A stretch of DNA of 64,000 nt from Auraticoccus monumenti (GCF_900101785.1 NZ_LT629688.1:930001-994000), one strand, 5' to 3'; counted from the first letter of the stretch, positions 20,456 through 29,021 are shown. The notes: generated by a model from the sequence alone, not told the origin. Made by a program: numbers and translations.

Positions 20456-21250
20456 GTGCGCCTGGTCACCTGGAACGTCAACTCGCTGCGGTCCCGGATC
20501 GGTCGGGTGGAGGCGCTGCTGGCCCGCCACGACGTGGACGTGCTGGCCCTCCAGGAGACCAAGGCTCGGGAGGACCAGCTGCCGCTGCTGGGTCTGGAGG
20601 CGATGGGCTACGAGGTGGCCGCCGCCGGCACCAACCAGTGGAACGGCGTGGCCATCATCAGCCGGGTCGGTCTGGAGGACGTCCAGGTCGGCTTCGAGGG
20701 GATGCCCGGCTGGGGTGAGCCGGAGGCGCCGGAGTCCCGTGCTCTCGGCGCCACCTGCGGCGGGGTGCGGGTGTGGTCGCTGTACGTGCCCAACGGCCGC
20801 AAGCCCGACGACCCGCACTACCTGTACAAGCTGGACTGGCTGGCCCGGCTCCGCGAGGCCGCTCAGGGCTGGCGCGGGACCCCCACCGCGCTGGTCGGGG
20901 ACTGGAACATCGCCCCACGCGACGAGGACGTCTTCGACATCGCCCAGTTCGCCCGCTCGACCCACGTCACCCCCCGGGAGCGCGCCGCCTTCCAGGGGTT
21001 CCTCGACGACGGCTGGGACGACGTGGTCCGCCCGCACGCGCCGGGGCCGGACGTCTACACCTACTGGGACTACTACCGGCAGCGGTTCGAGCGGAACCGC
21101 GGGCTGCGGATCGACTTCGTGCTCGGCTCCCCCGCCCTCACCGGCCGGGTGACGGGCGCCTGGATCGACACCGAGGAGCGCGCGGGCACCGGGGCCTCGG
21201 ACCACGCGCCGGTGGTCGTCGACCTCGCCGACGCGCCGGCCGCCGGGTGA
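20456..21250 (+). CDS. xthA: Exodeoxyribonuclease III / AP endonuclease
   Basis: A 264-residue Mg-dependent nuclease of the EEP superfamily that cuts 5' of abasic sites and degrades DNA 3' to 5'. The domain runs the whole length. Catalytic motifs are MRLVTWNVNSLR, LALQETKA (metal-binding Glu), LVGDWNIAPRDEDVFD, RIDFVLGS and SDHAPVVVDL (the catalytic histidine). The start is GTG. Its stop overlaps the GTG of the next gene by four bases, so the DUF402 gene is coupled to it. Base-excision repair is the expected role. Confidence 0.93.
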   Translation: MRLVTWNVNSLRSRIGRVEALLARHDVDVLALQETKAREDQLPLLGLEAMGYEVAAAGTNQWNGVAIISRVGLEDVQVGFEGMPGWGEPEAPESRALGATCGGVRVWSLYVPNGRKPDDPHYLYKLDWLARLREAAQGWRGTPTALVGDWNIAPRDEDVFDIAQFARSTHVTPRERAAFQGFLDDGWDDVVRPHAPGPDVYTYWDYYRQRFERNRGLRIDFVLGSPALTGRVTGAWIDTEERAGTGASDHAPVVVDLADAPAAG

Positions 21251-21798
21251 GCTGGCCCGCTGACGCGCGTCCTGGTGAGCCGGTGCTCTGCCGCTTCACC
21301 AAGTGGCCGGGGTCGGAGCACTGGCGCCACGACTGCGTCTGGCTGGGCACCGACGAGCACGGGGACTGGATCGGGCAGCGGGCCGGCGCGCGGAGCTGGC
21401 GTCCCGGTGCCGCCTTCGACAACCCGGTCCCGAACGTCAGCCTGGTGCCGGCTGGTGCTCCCGACTGGGTGGGGACGCTCTTCCCGCCCGGCCACCCCTC
21501 CGGCACCGCGGTCTACCTCGACCTGATGTGGGACGTCGCCTGGTCCCCCGACGAGCGCGGCGTCCTCACCGGCATCGACATGGACCTCGACGTGGTCCGC
21601 ACCGACGCCCGCGGCACCTTCCTCGACGACGAGGACGAGTTCGCCGAGCACTCCGCCCGCTGGGACTACCCCGAGGACGTCCGGGCGCAGGTGGTGGCGC
21701 GGGCCGACGCGCTGCTGGTGGACGTCCGGATCGGTACCGCGCCGTTCGACGGTGCGACCGGCGCGGGGTGGTTGGAACGGCTCCGCCGTCTCGAGTGA
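21247..21798 (+). CDS. DUF402-domain protein
   Basis: A 183-residue protein from a GTG that overlaps the xthA stop (GTGA). The core fits DUF402: VYLDLMWDVAWSPDERGVLTGIDMDLDVVR, then DDEDEFAEHSARWDYPEDV. Some DUF402 proteins are nucleoside di- or triphosphate phosphatases with metal-binding acidic residues. Here the acidic cluster D-x-D plus DDEDEF is present, so a phosphatase role is possible but unproven. Coupling to a DNA repair gene may mean little more than shared transcription. It is the last plus-strand gene before the repeat-bearing gap. Confidence 0.72.
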   Translation: MSWPADARPGEPVLCRFTKWPGSEHWRHDCVWLGTDEHGDWIGQRAGARSWRPGAAFDNPVPNVSLVPAGAPDWVGTLFPPGHPSGTAVYLDLMWDVAWSPDERGVLTGIDMDLDVVRTDARGTFLDDEDEFAEHSARWDYPEDVRAQVVARADALLVDVRIGTAPFDGATGAGWLERLRRLE

Positions 21799-21951
21799 CG
21801 GTGCTCGCGGGCCCGAACCTGGCCCCGCCCGAGGTCGCCCGCACCAACGTGTCCATACGAGCACACTGGCCGCCCTACGGCGCCGTCGCGCCGCTATGAA
21901 CAGCTTCCGGTGGACGTCCCCGGCGGGACCGTGCCGGGACGCCCGTCGATT

Positions 21952-22008
21952 CGTGCGTCCCACAGCCCGACAGGCTCCGCAGGGACCGGATGGGCTCTCG
22001 GACGCACG
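21952..22008. repeat. Hairpin in copy 1 of the 298-base-period repeat
   Basis: The outer arms CGTGCGTCC (21952-21960) and GGACGCACG (22000-22008) match perfectly. Inner arms AGCCC (21964-21968) and GGGCT (21992-21996) also match. It fits a bidirectional terminator or a structured repeat. Confidence 0.7.
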
Positions 22009-22249
22009 TTCTGACGACGCATCCGGGGGCCACCCCTCTGCCGCGGACTCAGACGCCGACGGGCGTGCAGGACGGCGTCGAAGGTCGGGCTCGACGAGGT
22101 GGCGGGCGGAGCGCGTCCGTTCCGTCACCTCCTGAGCGCGCGAACCTGCTCATGGGAGCACCCTGGGCTCTCCACGGCGCTCGAGTGCCGCCATGGACAG
22201 GTTCCTGCGGCCGTCGAACCACGCGACAGGCACGGGACGGCCGTCGGTG

Positions 22250-22306
22250 CGTGCGTCCCGCAGCCCGCCAGGCTCCCTGGGGACCTGATGGGCTCTCCGG
22301 CGCACG
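22250..22306. repeat. Hairpin in copy 2 of the 298-base-period repeat
   Basis: It is the counterpart of the hairpin 298 bases upstream. The left arm CGTGCGTCC (22250-22258) is unchanged and the right arm is GGCGCACG (22299-22306), so one pair becomes a G-T wobble and the stem survives. Inner arms AGCCC (22262-22266) and GGGCT (22290-22294) are unchanged. Its nearest end is about 37 bases beyond the minus-strand kinase stop, a terminator position. Confidence 0.7.
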
Positions 22307-22343
22307 TTCCGACGACGGCGGCCGGAGCCACCTGGACAGGGAC

Positions 22344-23576
22344 TCAGGTGCTGACGGCGCGCAGGACCGTGTCGAGGGTGTCGTCCTCGCCGACGTTGCC
22401 CGGCACCACCACCAGCACCACCGGACGTCCGGCAGGAGTGCTCAGGTCCCAGACGGAGACCCCCGGCAGCACCTGGCCGCGGACCCTGGCCCGGGCGGCA
22501 CCGAGCCCGGCCCGGGCCACCTCCGCGCCGGTGATCCCACCTTTGGAGACCACCACCTCGACGTCGTCGCGGAGAGCGGCCACCGTGCCCACCAGCACCC
22601 GCATCACCGACTCGCCGTGGGCCAGGGTGTGGTGCTCGGGGCGCCGCACCCGTTCGCTGGCCAGCGCCGCGAAGCCGTCGGCCAGCGCGGGCGCCACCTC
22701 GCTCACCAGCCGGTCGACCTCCCCGGGTCCGTCGGCCAGCGCCGCGTCGGTGTCGATGACGCACGGGGCCCGTCGTCCGGCCGCGGCGACCGCGAGCTGG
22801 CGGGTGGCCGCGGAGGTGTGGGAGCCGCAGACCAGCAGCGTGCGCCCGGACGGCGTCACCGGGGTGGGGAGCAGGCCGGCGCTGGTGACCCCGGCCACTG
22901 CGGCGGCGATCGGCGCCCCACCGCGGACCACGAGCTCGCGCTCGGTCCAGGCCGTCCGGACCGCGACCGCCAGCCGCTCCACGTCGGCGTCGTCGTGGAC
23001 GTCGGGCAGCAGCACCTGGCCGTCACCCGCACCGACCAGGGCGGCCACCAGCGCCGCGGGGTCGCGGACCACCTCGATGGGCAGCAGCACCGGTTCGCGG
23101 TCGGAGTGCTCGCGCACGTAGTCGGGCAGGTGGCCGGAGCGGTACCCGAAGACGGGGTCGGCGGCGAACTCGGTCTCGTGCGCCGGCAGGGTCCGCCCAC
23201 CCACCCGGACCAGGTGGGTGCCGTCGACCGTGGTGCGGCCGCCGCCGGGGAAGGCCGGCACGAACAGCAGCGGGGCCCGGTCGTCGACGGCGGCGGCCTC
23301 GGCGAACACGTGCCCGCGCAGGGTGGAGTCCCCGCGCAGCACCAGGTGCACCCGCTCACCGAGGCGTCGCCCGGCCTCCGCGGCCATGTCCCGGGTCCGG
23401 TGCACCAGGGCGACGGCCTCCGCCTCGGCCACGGCGCGGGTGTTGGTCAGCAGGTAGACCGCCGGCGCGGAGCCCAGGGCGTCGGTCAGGGTGTCGGTGT
23501 CCCAGTCCAGCAGCACCTCCACGCCGGTGGCGGACTGGCTGCCGGTGGGGTCGTCGTCGAGGACCAGGACGAGCAT
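22344..23576 (-). CDS. Four-carbon acid sugar kinase family protein (DUF1537)
   Basis: A 410-residue ATP-dependent kinase. The substrate-binding N-terminal half starts LVLVLDDDPTGSQS. The nucleotide-binding half carries TLLVCGSHTSAATRQLA, EVVVSKGGITGAEVA and VVVPGNVGEDDTL. Known members phosphorylate threonate, erythronate, denoised C4 ketoacids or 3-oxo-isoapionate, so here it probably makes a 4-phosphate of a C4-C5 sugar acid. It is the last gene of a four-gene operon, 12 bases after the SDR stop. The 3' end lies inside the downstream copy of the 298-base repeat. Confidence 0.85.
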   Translation of the reverse strand: MLVLVLDDDPTGSQSATGVEVLLDWDTDTLTDALGSAPAVYLLTNTRAVAEAEAVALVHRTRDMAAEAGRRLGERVHLVLRGDSTLRGHVFAEAAAVDDRAPLLFVPAFPGGGRTTVDGTHLVRVGGRTLPAHETEFAADPVFGYRSGHLPDYVREHSDREPVLLPIEVVRDPAALVAALVGAGDGQVLLPDVHDDADVERLAVAVRTAWTERELVVRGGAPIAAAVAGVTSAGLLPTPVTPSGRTLLVCGSHTSAATRQLAVAAAGRRAPCVIDTDAALADGPGEVDRLVSEVAPALADGFAALASERVRRPEHHTLAHGESVMRVLVGTVAALRDDVEVVVSKGGITGAEVARAGLGAARARVRGQVLPGVSVWDLSTPAGRPVVLVVVPGNVGEDDTLDTVLRAVST

Positions 23577-23588
23577 CGGGACCCGCTC

Positions 23589-24356
23589 TCAGTGCATGTA
23601 GAGGCCGCCGTCGACGTTCAGGGTCTGCCCCGTCACGAAGCCGGCGTCCTCGCTGATGAGGTAGTGGACGGCCGCGGCGATGTCGCGCGGGGTGCCGATG
23701 CGTGGCAGCACGCCGTCGGCGGCCATCGCGGTCTTGCGCTCCTCGCTCAGGGCGCCGCCCATGATGTCGGTGTCCACCGGGCCGGGGGAGACGACGTTGG
23801 CGGTCACCCCGTGCGGGCCCAGCTCGCGGGCGATCGAGCGCATCAGCCCAACCACGCCCGCCTTGGACGCCGAGTAGGGCGTGCGGGAGTAGGTGCCGCC
23901 GCCGCGCTGCGCCGAGACCGAGGAGATGCCGACGATGCGGCCCACCCCGGAGACGACCAGCGACTCCGCCACCCGCTGGGTGATCCAGTGGGTGCCGGTC
24001 AGGTTGATCGAGAGCACCCGGTGCCACTCGTCGGCGTCCACCTCGAGGTAGGGGACCGGTGAGGAGACGCCGGCGAAGGCGACCACGGCCACCAGCTGCG
24101 GCAGCTGCGCCTCCAGCTGGTCCACCGCCGCACGGGCTGCGGCCCGGTCGGCCACGTCCGCCCCGACCCCGACCGCCCGGACGCCGTGCTGCTCGCTGAC
24201 CTCGGCCGCCGTCTCCGCCGCGGCCGTCGGGTCGACGTCGACGACCCCGATGTGCCAGCCGTGCTCGGCCAGCAGGTGGGCGGTGGCCCGGCCGATCCCG
24301 CGCGGGGAGGCGGCGCCGGTGAGCACCGCCGTGCGCTCGGCCGGGAAGGAGCTCAC
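23589..24356 (-). CDS. Short-chain dehydrogenase/reductase (SDR)
   Basis: A 255-residue classical SDR. The cofactor motif is TGAASPRGIGRA, and the acidic D of GVVDVD after strand 2 points to NAD. The NNAG position is degenerate (VAFAGVSSP). The catalytic set includes a serine in GISSVSAQRG and YSASK (Y-x-x-x-K). It ends in the usual GQTLNVDGGLYMH. In this operon it may oxidise a sugar, polyol or sugar acid. Its GTG start overlaps the upstream stop by four bases. Confidence 0.88.
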   Translation of the reverse strand: MSSFPAERTAVLTGAASPRGIGRATAHLLAEHGWHIGVVDVDPTAAAETAAEVSEQHGVRAVGVGADVADRAAARAAVDQLEAQLPQLVAVVAFAGVSSPVPYLEVDADEWHRVLSINLTGTHWITQRVAESLVVSGVGRIVGISSVSAQRGGGTYSRTPYSASKAGVVGLMRSIARELGPHGVTANVVSPGPVDTDIMGGALSEERKTAMAADGVLPRIGTPRDIAAAVHYLISEDAGFVTGQTLNVDGGLYMH

Positions 24357-25360
24357 TGCTCGGTCTCGCCCGGCTCGGCGGGGTGGATCGGGGCGGGGCC
24401 GAGCTCGGCCAGCAGCTCCTGCATCTTGACGTAGGCCTTGTTGCGGTAGGCCACCAGCTCCGGCACCCGCTCGGCGGGGACGTCGAGGAAGCCGCCGCCG
24501 GACTTGGTGCCCAGCTTGCCCTGGGCCACCAGCTCGGCCAGCGCGGTCGGGGTGGCGAAGCGCTCGGGCCAGCGGCCCTGCAGGGACTGGAAGCAGAACT
24601 CGTAGACGTCCAGCCCGGCCATGTCGGCGATGGCGAAGGGGCCGAAGAACGGCAGCCGGAAGCCGAAGGTGGTGCGCACGATGGTGTCGACGTCCTCGGC
24701 GGTGGCCACCCCCTCCTCCACGAGCTGGCTGGCCTCGGAGAAGAGCGCGTACTGCAGCCGGTTGAGCACGAACCCGTCGGTGTCGTTGACCCGGGCGGTC
24801 TGCTTGCCGGTGGCGCGGACGATCTCCTCCACGCCCGGCAGCAGCGACTCGTCGGTGCCGGGGTGGGGGATGATCTCGACGCCGGGGATGAACGGCGCGG
24901 GGTTGGAGTAGTGCACCCCGAGGAAACGCTCGGGACGGTGCACCGCCTCGGCCAGCCGCGCGATCAGGATGGTGGAGGTGTTGGAGCCGATCACCGCGTC
25001 GTCGGCGGCGGCGGCGGAGATGCGGCGCAGCGTGTCGTGCTTGACCGCGATCTTCTCCGGCACGGCCTCCTCGACGAACGAGGCGCCGTCGACGGCCTCC
25101 TCCAGCGAGGCGGCGGCGCTGACCCGGGCTCGCATCACGTCGGCCGCACCCTCGGGGAACAGGCCGTCGGCGGTGTACTGGGTGGCCTCGGCGACGATGC
25201 GTTCCAGGTTGCCGGCCGCCACCTCGGCGCTGACGTCGCTGATCCGGACGTCGGCGCCGGCCAGGGCGAGCAGCTGGGCGATGCCGCCGCCCATGTAGCC
25301 GCTGCCGACCACGGCGATCTGGCGTCCCTGCAGGGGTGCGGGGGAGGAGGTGGTGGACAT
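24353..25360 (-). CDS. 3-hydroxyacyl-CoA dehydrogenase-family NAD oxidoreductase
   Basis: A 335-residue protein. The N-terminal Rossmann domain starts IAVVGSGYMGGGIAQLLALAGADV and continues with FVEEAVPEKIAVKHDTLRR and GSNTSTILI. The catalytic histidine region is LGVHYSNPAPFIPGVEI and the C-terminal dimer domain has DGFVLNRLQYALFSEA and GGGFLDV. Some family members oxidise sugar acids or other free hydroxy acids (L-gulonate or carnitine dehydrogenases), and the company of a sugar-acid kinase favours that here over beta-oxidation; this is inference. It is the second gene of the operon. Confidence 0.85.
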   Translation of the reverse strand: MSTTSSPAPLQGRQIAVVGSGYMGGGIAQLLALAGADVRISDVSAEVAAGNLERIVAEATQYTADGLFPEGAADVMRARVSAAASLEEAVDGASFVEEAVPEKIAVKHDTLRRISAAAADDAVIGSNTSTILIARLAEAVHRPERFLGVHYSNPAPFIPGVEIIPHPGTDESLLPGVEEIVRATGKQTARVNDTDGFVLNRLQYALFSEASQLVEEGVATAEDVDTIVRTTFGFRLPFFGPFAIADMAGLDVYEFCFQSLQGRWPERFATPTALAELVAQGKLGTKSGGGFLDVPAERVPELVAYRNKAYVKMQELLAELGPAPIHPAEPGETEQ

Positions 25361-25413
25361 CGACGTCCCTTTCTCGGAGCGGGTCGGTTCGGACGGGGGC
25401 GGGGAGCTGTCGT

Positions 25414-26346
25414 TCAGCGCGGCAGCAGCGAGCGGAGGTAGCGCTCGTTGGTGGCGCAGACCCCGAGGCTGTCCCCGCCGTACTGCTCGAGCAGGAACGG
25501 GCCGCGGAAGCCGAGGTCGACGGCGTCGCGGACGACCTCGCGGTAGTTGATCAGCCCGAGCTCCATGCTGGTGGGGGTGGAGCTGGCCCAGGAGCCGTCG
25601 CCGGCCTCGTCGCGGGCGTAGTTCTTGACGTGCCAGTAGTTGGCGTAGGGCAGCGTCTTGGCGTGCATCTCGCGCCAGTCCTCGATGGGGCGGTGCAGCC
25701 GGACCAGGTTGCCGATGTCGGGGTTGAGGCCGACGTTGTCCAGCCCGATCTCCTGCACCAGCTGGACGGCGCTGTCGGCGGTGCCGAGGTAGGTGTCCTC
25801 GTACATCTCCAGCGCCATCGGCAGCCCGACGCTGGCCGCGTGCTCACCCAGCTCACGGAGCCGGCGGACGCAGAGCGCGCGGGTCTCGGCGTCGTCGGGG
25901 TCCTTCCAGCCCGGGGCCGTCCAGAACCACAGCGCCTTCTTCTGGGCCTCGCTGAACGGGTGGTGCAGACCGGTGGAGAAGACGCTCATGCCGAGTGCGG
26001 CGGCGCCGTCGATGCTGCGGTGGGCGTACTCGAGGTTGCGCTCGCCGTGCTCGGGGTGGATGACGCTCTGGCGCTGCACGTGGACGGAGATGATCTCGAC
26101 CCCGTGGGACTTCGCCACGGCGAGCAGCTCCTCGCGCCGGGACGGCTCCAGGTCGGCCGGGCGGATGTGGTTGTCGGCGATCTCGATCGCGGTGAAACCG
26201 AGCTGCTCCACCTCGGTGAAGACCTCGTCCCAGCGCTCGACCGGGGCGTCGTGCAGGGGGTCGGCGCCGGGGCGGGCGAAGCCGTGCATGCAGACGGCGA
26301 TCGGCCAGTTCTCGGCGGTGAGCTCGGCGGGTGCGGCGGGGGTCGA
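25414..26346 (-). CDS. Sugar phosphate isomerase/epimerase-like TIM-barrel protein
   Basis: A 310-residue protein of the xylose-isomerase-like TIM-barrel (AP endonuclease 2) family from the ATG at 26346. A longer frame begins at 26391, inside the operator, so is less likely. Metal-site stretches are FTAIEIADNHI, ALEMYEDTYL, VGLNPDIGN (D), YWHVKNYAR and PFLLEQYGGDS. Relatives are isomerases (hydroxypyruvate, tagaturonate-type) or the 3-oxo-isoapionate decarboxylase type, and I cannot choose among them. It leads the four-gene operon, 45 bases downstream of operator 1. Confidence 0.8.
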   Translation of the reverse strand, partial: STPAAPAELTAENWPIAVCMHGFARPGADPLHDAPVERWDEVFTEVEQLGFTAIEIADNHIRPADLEPSRREELLAVAKSHGVEIISVHVQRQSVIHPEHGERNLEYAHRSIDGAAALGMSVFSTGLHHPFSEAQKKALWFWTAPGWKDPDDAETRALCVRRLRELGEHAASVGLPMALEMYEDTYLGTADSAVQLVQEIGLDNVGLNPDIGNLVRLHRPIEDWREMHAKTLPYANYWHVKNYARDEAGDGSWASSTPTSMELGLINYREVVRDAVDLGFRGPFLLEQYGGDSLGVCATNERYLRSLLPR

Positions 26347-26390
26347 CATGACCACGTCCTCGGGATCGGTACGGCTGACTAGATCCAACA

Positions 26391-26400
26391 TCCTATAGGA
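26391..26400. promoter_or_regulatory. Operator 1: TCCTATAGGA palindrome before the isomerase operon
   Basis: The perfect 10-base palindrome TCCTATAGGA is part of TCCTATAGGAAGT, which recurs identically at 30787 and 30882. On the minus strand a consensus -35 TTGACA lies at 26411-26416, and TAGGAT inside the palindrome could be the -10, although the 15-base spacer is short. A bound GntR regulator would then block the operon promoter. Confidence 0.75.
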
Positions 26401-26508
26401 AGTGGGGAGGTGTCAAGGCGTGGGTAGGAGACGGTGGTCGTCGCGCACCGGCTGTTCACCATGACTGGCCAGGATCGGAGCAGGCAGGCGACAGGAGGAG
26501 TGGGGCAG

Positions 26509-27405
26509 ATGACGCAGACGGACTTCCGGGAGTACCTCGACTCGCTGCGGGGCGACGGGTTCAGCGTCCGCCACGACGAGCACGGGTCCGACCCCGACCT
26601 GATCGACCCGGGTGGCCGGGCGGTGGAGAGCTGGCGCGAGCAGTACCCCTACGAGGAGCGGATGGGCCGCGACGAGTACGAGGCGGAGAAGTACGTGCTG
26701 CAGATCGAGCTGCTGAAGTTCCAGTACTGGACCCAGGACACCGGCGGCCGCCACGTCGTCCTCTTCGAGGGTCGCGACGCCGCCGGCAAGGGCGGCACCA
26801 TCAAGCGGTTCACCGAGCACCTGAACCCGCGCGCCTCCCGGGTGGTGGCCCTGACCAAGCCCACCGAGACCGAGCAGGGGCAGTGGTACTTCCAGCGCTA
26901 CGTCAGCCGGCTCCCCACGGCCGGGGAGATCGTGCTCTTCGACCGCTCCTGGTACAACCGCGCCGGGGTGGAGCGGGTGATGGGCTTCGCCAGCGACGCG
27001 GAGTACGAGCTGTTCATGACCCAGGCGCCGCAGTTCGAGCAGATGCTGGTCGACGCGGGCATCTCGGTGACGAAGCTGTGGTTCTCGGTGACCCAGGCCG
27101 AGCAGCGGACCCGGTTCGCGATCCGCCAGCTGGACCCGGTGCGGCAGTGGAAGCTCTCCCCGATGGACATCGAGTCCCTGGACCGGTGGGAGGACTACAC
27201 CGCGGCCAAGGAGCAGATGTTCCTCCGCACCGACACCGACCACGCCCCGTGGACCACGATCAAGAGCAACGACAAGAAGCGCGCCCGGATCCAGGCCATG
27301 CGGTTCTTCCTGTCCCAGTTCGACTACGACGGCAAGGACGCCGACGTGGTCCAGACGCCCGACGAGAAGGTCGTGCAGCGTGGGCTGAGCGCGGTGGGTG
27401 ACTGA
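26509..27405 (+). CDS. ppk2: Polyphosphate kinase 2 (PPK2) family protein
   Basis: A 298-residue protein from the ATG at 26509, preceded by an AGGAGGAG ribosome site. A start at 26461 is possible but lacks such a site. The Walker A motif is GRDAAGKGGT (88-97) in VVLFEGRDAAGKGGTIKRF. The following VALTKPTETE, GEIVLFDRSWYNRAGVERVMGF (Walker B and lid) and KLWFSVTQAEQ belong to class-I-like PPK2 enzymes, which use polyphosphate to phosphorylate nucleoside diphosphates or the reverse. It sits alone on the plus strand between the two sugar operons, with no sign of sharing the operator. Confidence 0.93.
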   Translation: MTQTDFREYLDSLRGDGFSVRHDEHGSDPDLIDPGGRAVESWREQYPYEERMGRDEYEAEKYVLQIELLKFQYWTQDTGGRHVVLFEGRDAAGKGGTIKRFTEHLNPRASRVVALTKPTETEQGQWYFQRYVSRLPTAGEIVLFDRSWYNRAGVERVMGFASDAEYELFMTQAPQFEQMLVDAGISVTKLWFSVTQAEQRTRFAIRQLDPVRQWKLSPMDIESLDRWEDYTAAKEQMFLRTDTDHAPWTTIKSNDKKRARIQAMRFFLSQFDYDGKDADVVQTPDEKVVQRGLSAVGD

Positions 27406-27435
27406 GGGTTCGCCTCCACCGACGGCAGGGAGGGG

Positions 27436-27490
27436 CAGGACCGACGTCCTGGGGGCGTACGTCGAGCTCGAGGCGGGCCGGGTTCGGCCC
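27436..27490. terminator. Two short hairpins between convergent genes
   Basis: The first hairpin has arms CAGGAC (27436-27441) and GTCCTG (27446-27451). The second has GGGCCG (27475-27480) and CGGCCC (27485-27490) with a GGTT loop. They lie between the ends of ppk2 and the GntR gene and could serve both as terminators. Confidence 0.45.
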
Positions 27491-27513
27491 TCCGAGGTGC
27501 ATCCTGAGCAGGC

Positions 27514-28245
27514 TCAGAGCTCCCGGGCGATGCGCAGCGAGCGCTCGCGGACGTTCTCGATGTGACGCCGCATGGCCTGCTCCGGGCTGAGGACCTCACC
27601 GCGGGCGGTCGTGCGGGAGGAGAAGGCGTCCACCACAGCGGCGTGCTCGGCGACGGCCTCGTGCACGTCGGTGACGCCGCGCAGCGCGCTCTGCCGCATC
27701 CGGTGCAGCTGGGCCCCGAGGGAGACCGACATGCTGAGCAGGTACCGGTTGCCGCAGTGCTCGAGGACGACGGCGTGGAAGTCGGAGTCGCTGGCGAAGT
27801 ACTCGGTGGTCAGGGTCAGGTCCACCCGGCCGGCGGCCAGCGCCTCGGCCACCCGCTCACCGGCGCGGACGTGGCGCTGCTGGGCCTCGCGGAGCTGCTC
27901 GAGCATGACACCGCTGGCGGGGGTGGCCAGCCGGGCCGCGGTGGTCTCCAGCATCAGCCGGGCCTCGAACACCTCGGCCAGCTCGCCCTCGGACAGCGGG
28001 GGCGCCACCCGGTAGCCCTTGAGCGCCTCGCGGGTCACCAGCCCGGTGCGCTCCAGGTGGACCAGGGCCTCCCGGACCGGGGTGGGGGAGACGGCCAGCT
28101 CCCGGGCGATGGTGTCGATCGCCAGCCGGGCGCCGGGTTCGAGCTCGCCGCTGAGCAGCAGCTCCAGGATCCGCTCGTAGACGTGGTCGCGGAGCCCGCG
28201 CCGTGCGATCCGGCGGTCGGGTGCGGGGGTCGGGGGACGTGGCAT
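27514..28245 (-). CDS. GntR-family transcriptional regulator (FadR/FCD type)
   Basis: A 243-residue regulator from the ATG at 28245, coupled to the upstream isomerase gene as TGATG. The winged helix-turn-helix fills about residues 15-80 (RDHVYERILELLLSGELEPGARLAIDTIARELAVSPTPVREALVHLERTGLV, abbreviated by its ends RDHVY and RTGLV). The FCD ligand domain follows, with conserved R and H residues such as ARLMLE, DSDFHAVVLEHCGNR and AVAEHAAVVDAF. As the last gene of the kinase-isomerase operon it most likely binds the TCCTATAGGA operators and is released by a pathway intermediate. Binding is inferred from context. Confidence 0.88.
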   Translation of the reverse strand: MPRPPTPAPDRRIARRGLRDHVYERILELLLSGELEPGARLAIDTIARELAVSPTPVREALVHLERTGLVTREALKGYRVAPPLSEGELAEVFEARLMLETTAARLATPASGVMLEQLREAQQRHVRAGERVAEALAAGRVDLTLTTEYFASDSDFHAVVLEHCGNRYLLSMSVSLGAQLHRMRQSALRGVTDVHEAVAEHAAVVDAFSSRTTARGEVLSPEQAMRRHIENVRERSLRIAREL

Positions 28246-29021
28246 CAACGCGGCTCCCGGTCGGCGACGTCGAGGACCTCGTCCAGGATGCGGGCGACGG
28301 CGGCCGGGTCGTGGGCGAAACGGCCGAGGAACATGCCGTCCACGCTGTCGGCGATGGTGGGCCACAGCCCCGGTCCGGCGCTGCCGCCGTAGATGACGCG
28401 ACCGGGCAGCATCGGGTCGGGGGCGACGGAACGGCGCAGTGCCGCGGCCACGGAGCGGATGTGGTCCGCCCCGGCCGGCTCGGGGGCGCCGATGGCCCAG
28501 ACGGGTTCGTAGGCCACCACCACCGGACCCTCCAGCCCCTGCTCGCGCGCCGGGGCCAGCGCGGAGTCGATCTGGCCCAGCACCTCCGCGACCGCCTCCG
28601 CGGGGCGGCCCCGCTGCGGCTCGCCGACGCAGAGCACCGGGGTGAGCCCGTTGCGGAGCGCGGCGGTGGTCTTGGCGGCGACCACCTCCTCGGTCTCGCC
28701 GAACATCGCCCGGCGCTCGGCGTGGCCGACCTCGACCAGGGTGCAGCCCAGCTCGGCCAGCACGCGTCCGCTCACCTCACCGGTGAAGGCGCCCTCGTCC
28801 TCGGTGCCCAGGTCCTGCGCGCCCACCCGCAGCCCGGAAGGCAACCCGAGCTCCAGCGCGGCCGGGATCGAGGGGAACTGCGGCATCACGAAGAGCTCGG
28901 CCAGCCCGCCGGTGATCGCGGGGTGGGTGCGGGCGGTCCCGGCCACCGCCTCCACCCACGTGCGGGTGCGCGCGTGGGAGAAGTAGGTCTTGAGGCTGGA
29001 ACCCACCAGCACCGGGGCCAT
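28245..29021 (-). CDS. Triosephosphate-isomerase-family protein, probable tetrulose-phosphate isomerase
   Basis: A 258-residue TIM-barrel isomerase. The catalytic H (GHAERR), E (VAYEPVWAIG) and phosphate loop (YGGSAG) of triosephosphate isomerase are present. However the N of the usual N-x-K motif is S here (GSSLKTYF), so it differs from housekeeping enzymes. Its neighbour is a DhaK-DhaL kinase, and in mycobacteria such a pair makes and isomerises L-erythrulose 1-phosphate (LerK/LerI). I infer a similar role and am not certain. Its ATG overlaps the kinase stop as TGATG, and its own stop overlaps the GntR start. Confidence 0.78.
   Translation of the reverse strand: MAPVLVGSSLKTYFSHARTRTWVEAVAGTARTHPAITGGLAELFVMPQFPSIPAALELGLPSGLRVGAQDLGTEDEGAFTGEVSGRVLAELGCTLVEVGHAERRAMFGETEEVVAAKTTAALRNGLTPVLCVGEPQRGRPAEAVAEVLGQIDSALAPAREQGLEGPVVVAYEPVWAIGAPEPAGADHIRSVAAALRRSVAPDPMLPGRVIYGGSAGPGLWPTIADSVDGMFLGRFAHDPAAVARILDEVLDVADREPR

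Larger units (their letters stand above)
21799..22343. other. Gene-free stretch with a duplicated hairpin-bearing segment
   Basis: Between two convergent operons lies a 545-base gap with no credible ORF. It is filled largely by two imperfect direct copies of a segment of about 230 bases, offset by 298 bases (21852-22082 and 22150-22380). The second copy runs into the last 37 bases of the sugar-acid kinase gene, and each copy carries a long hairpin listed separately. Confidence 0.7.
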
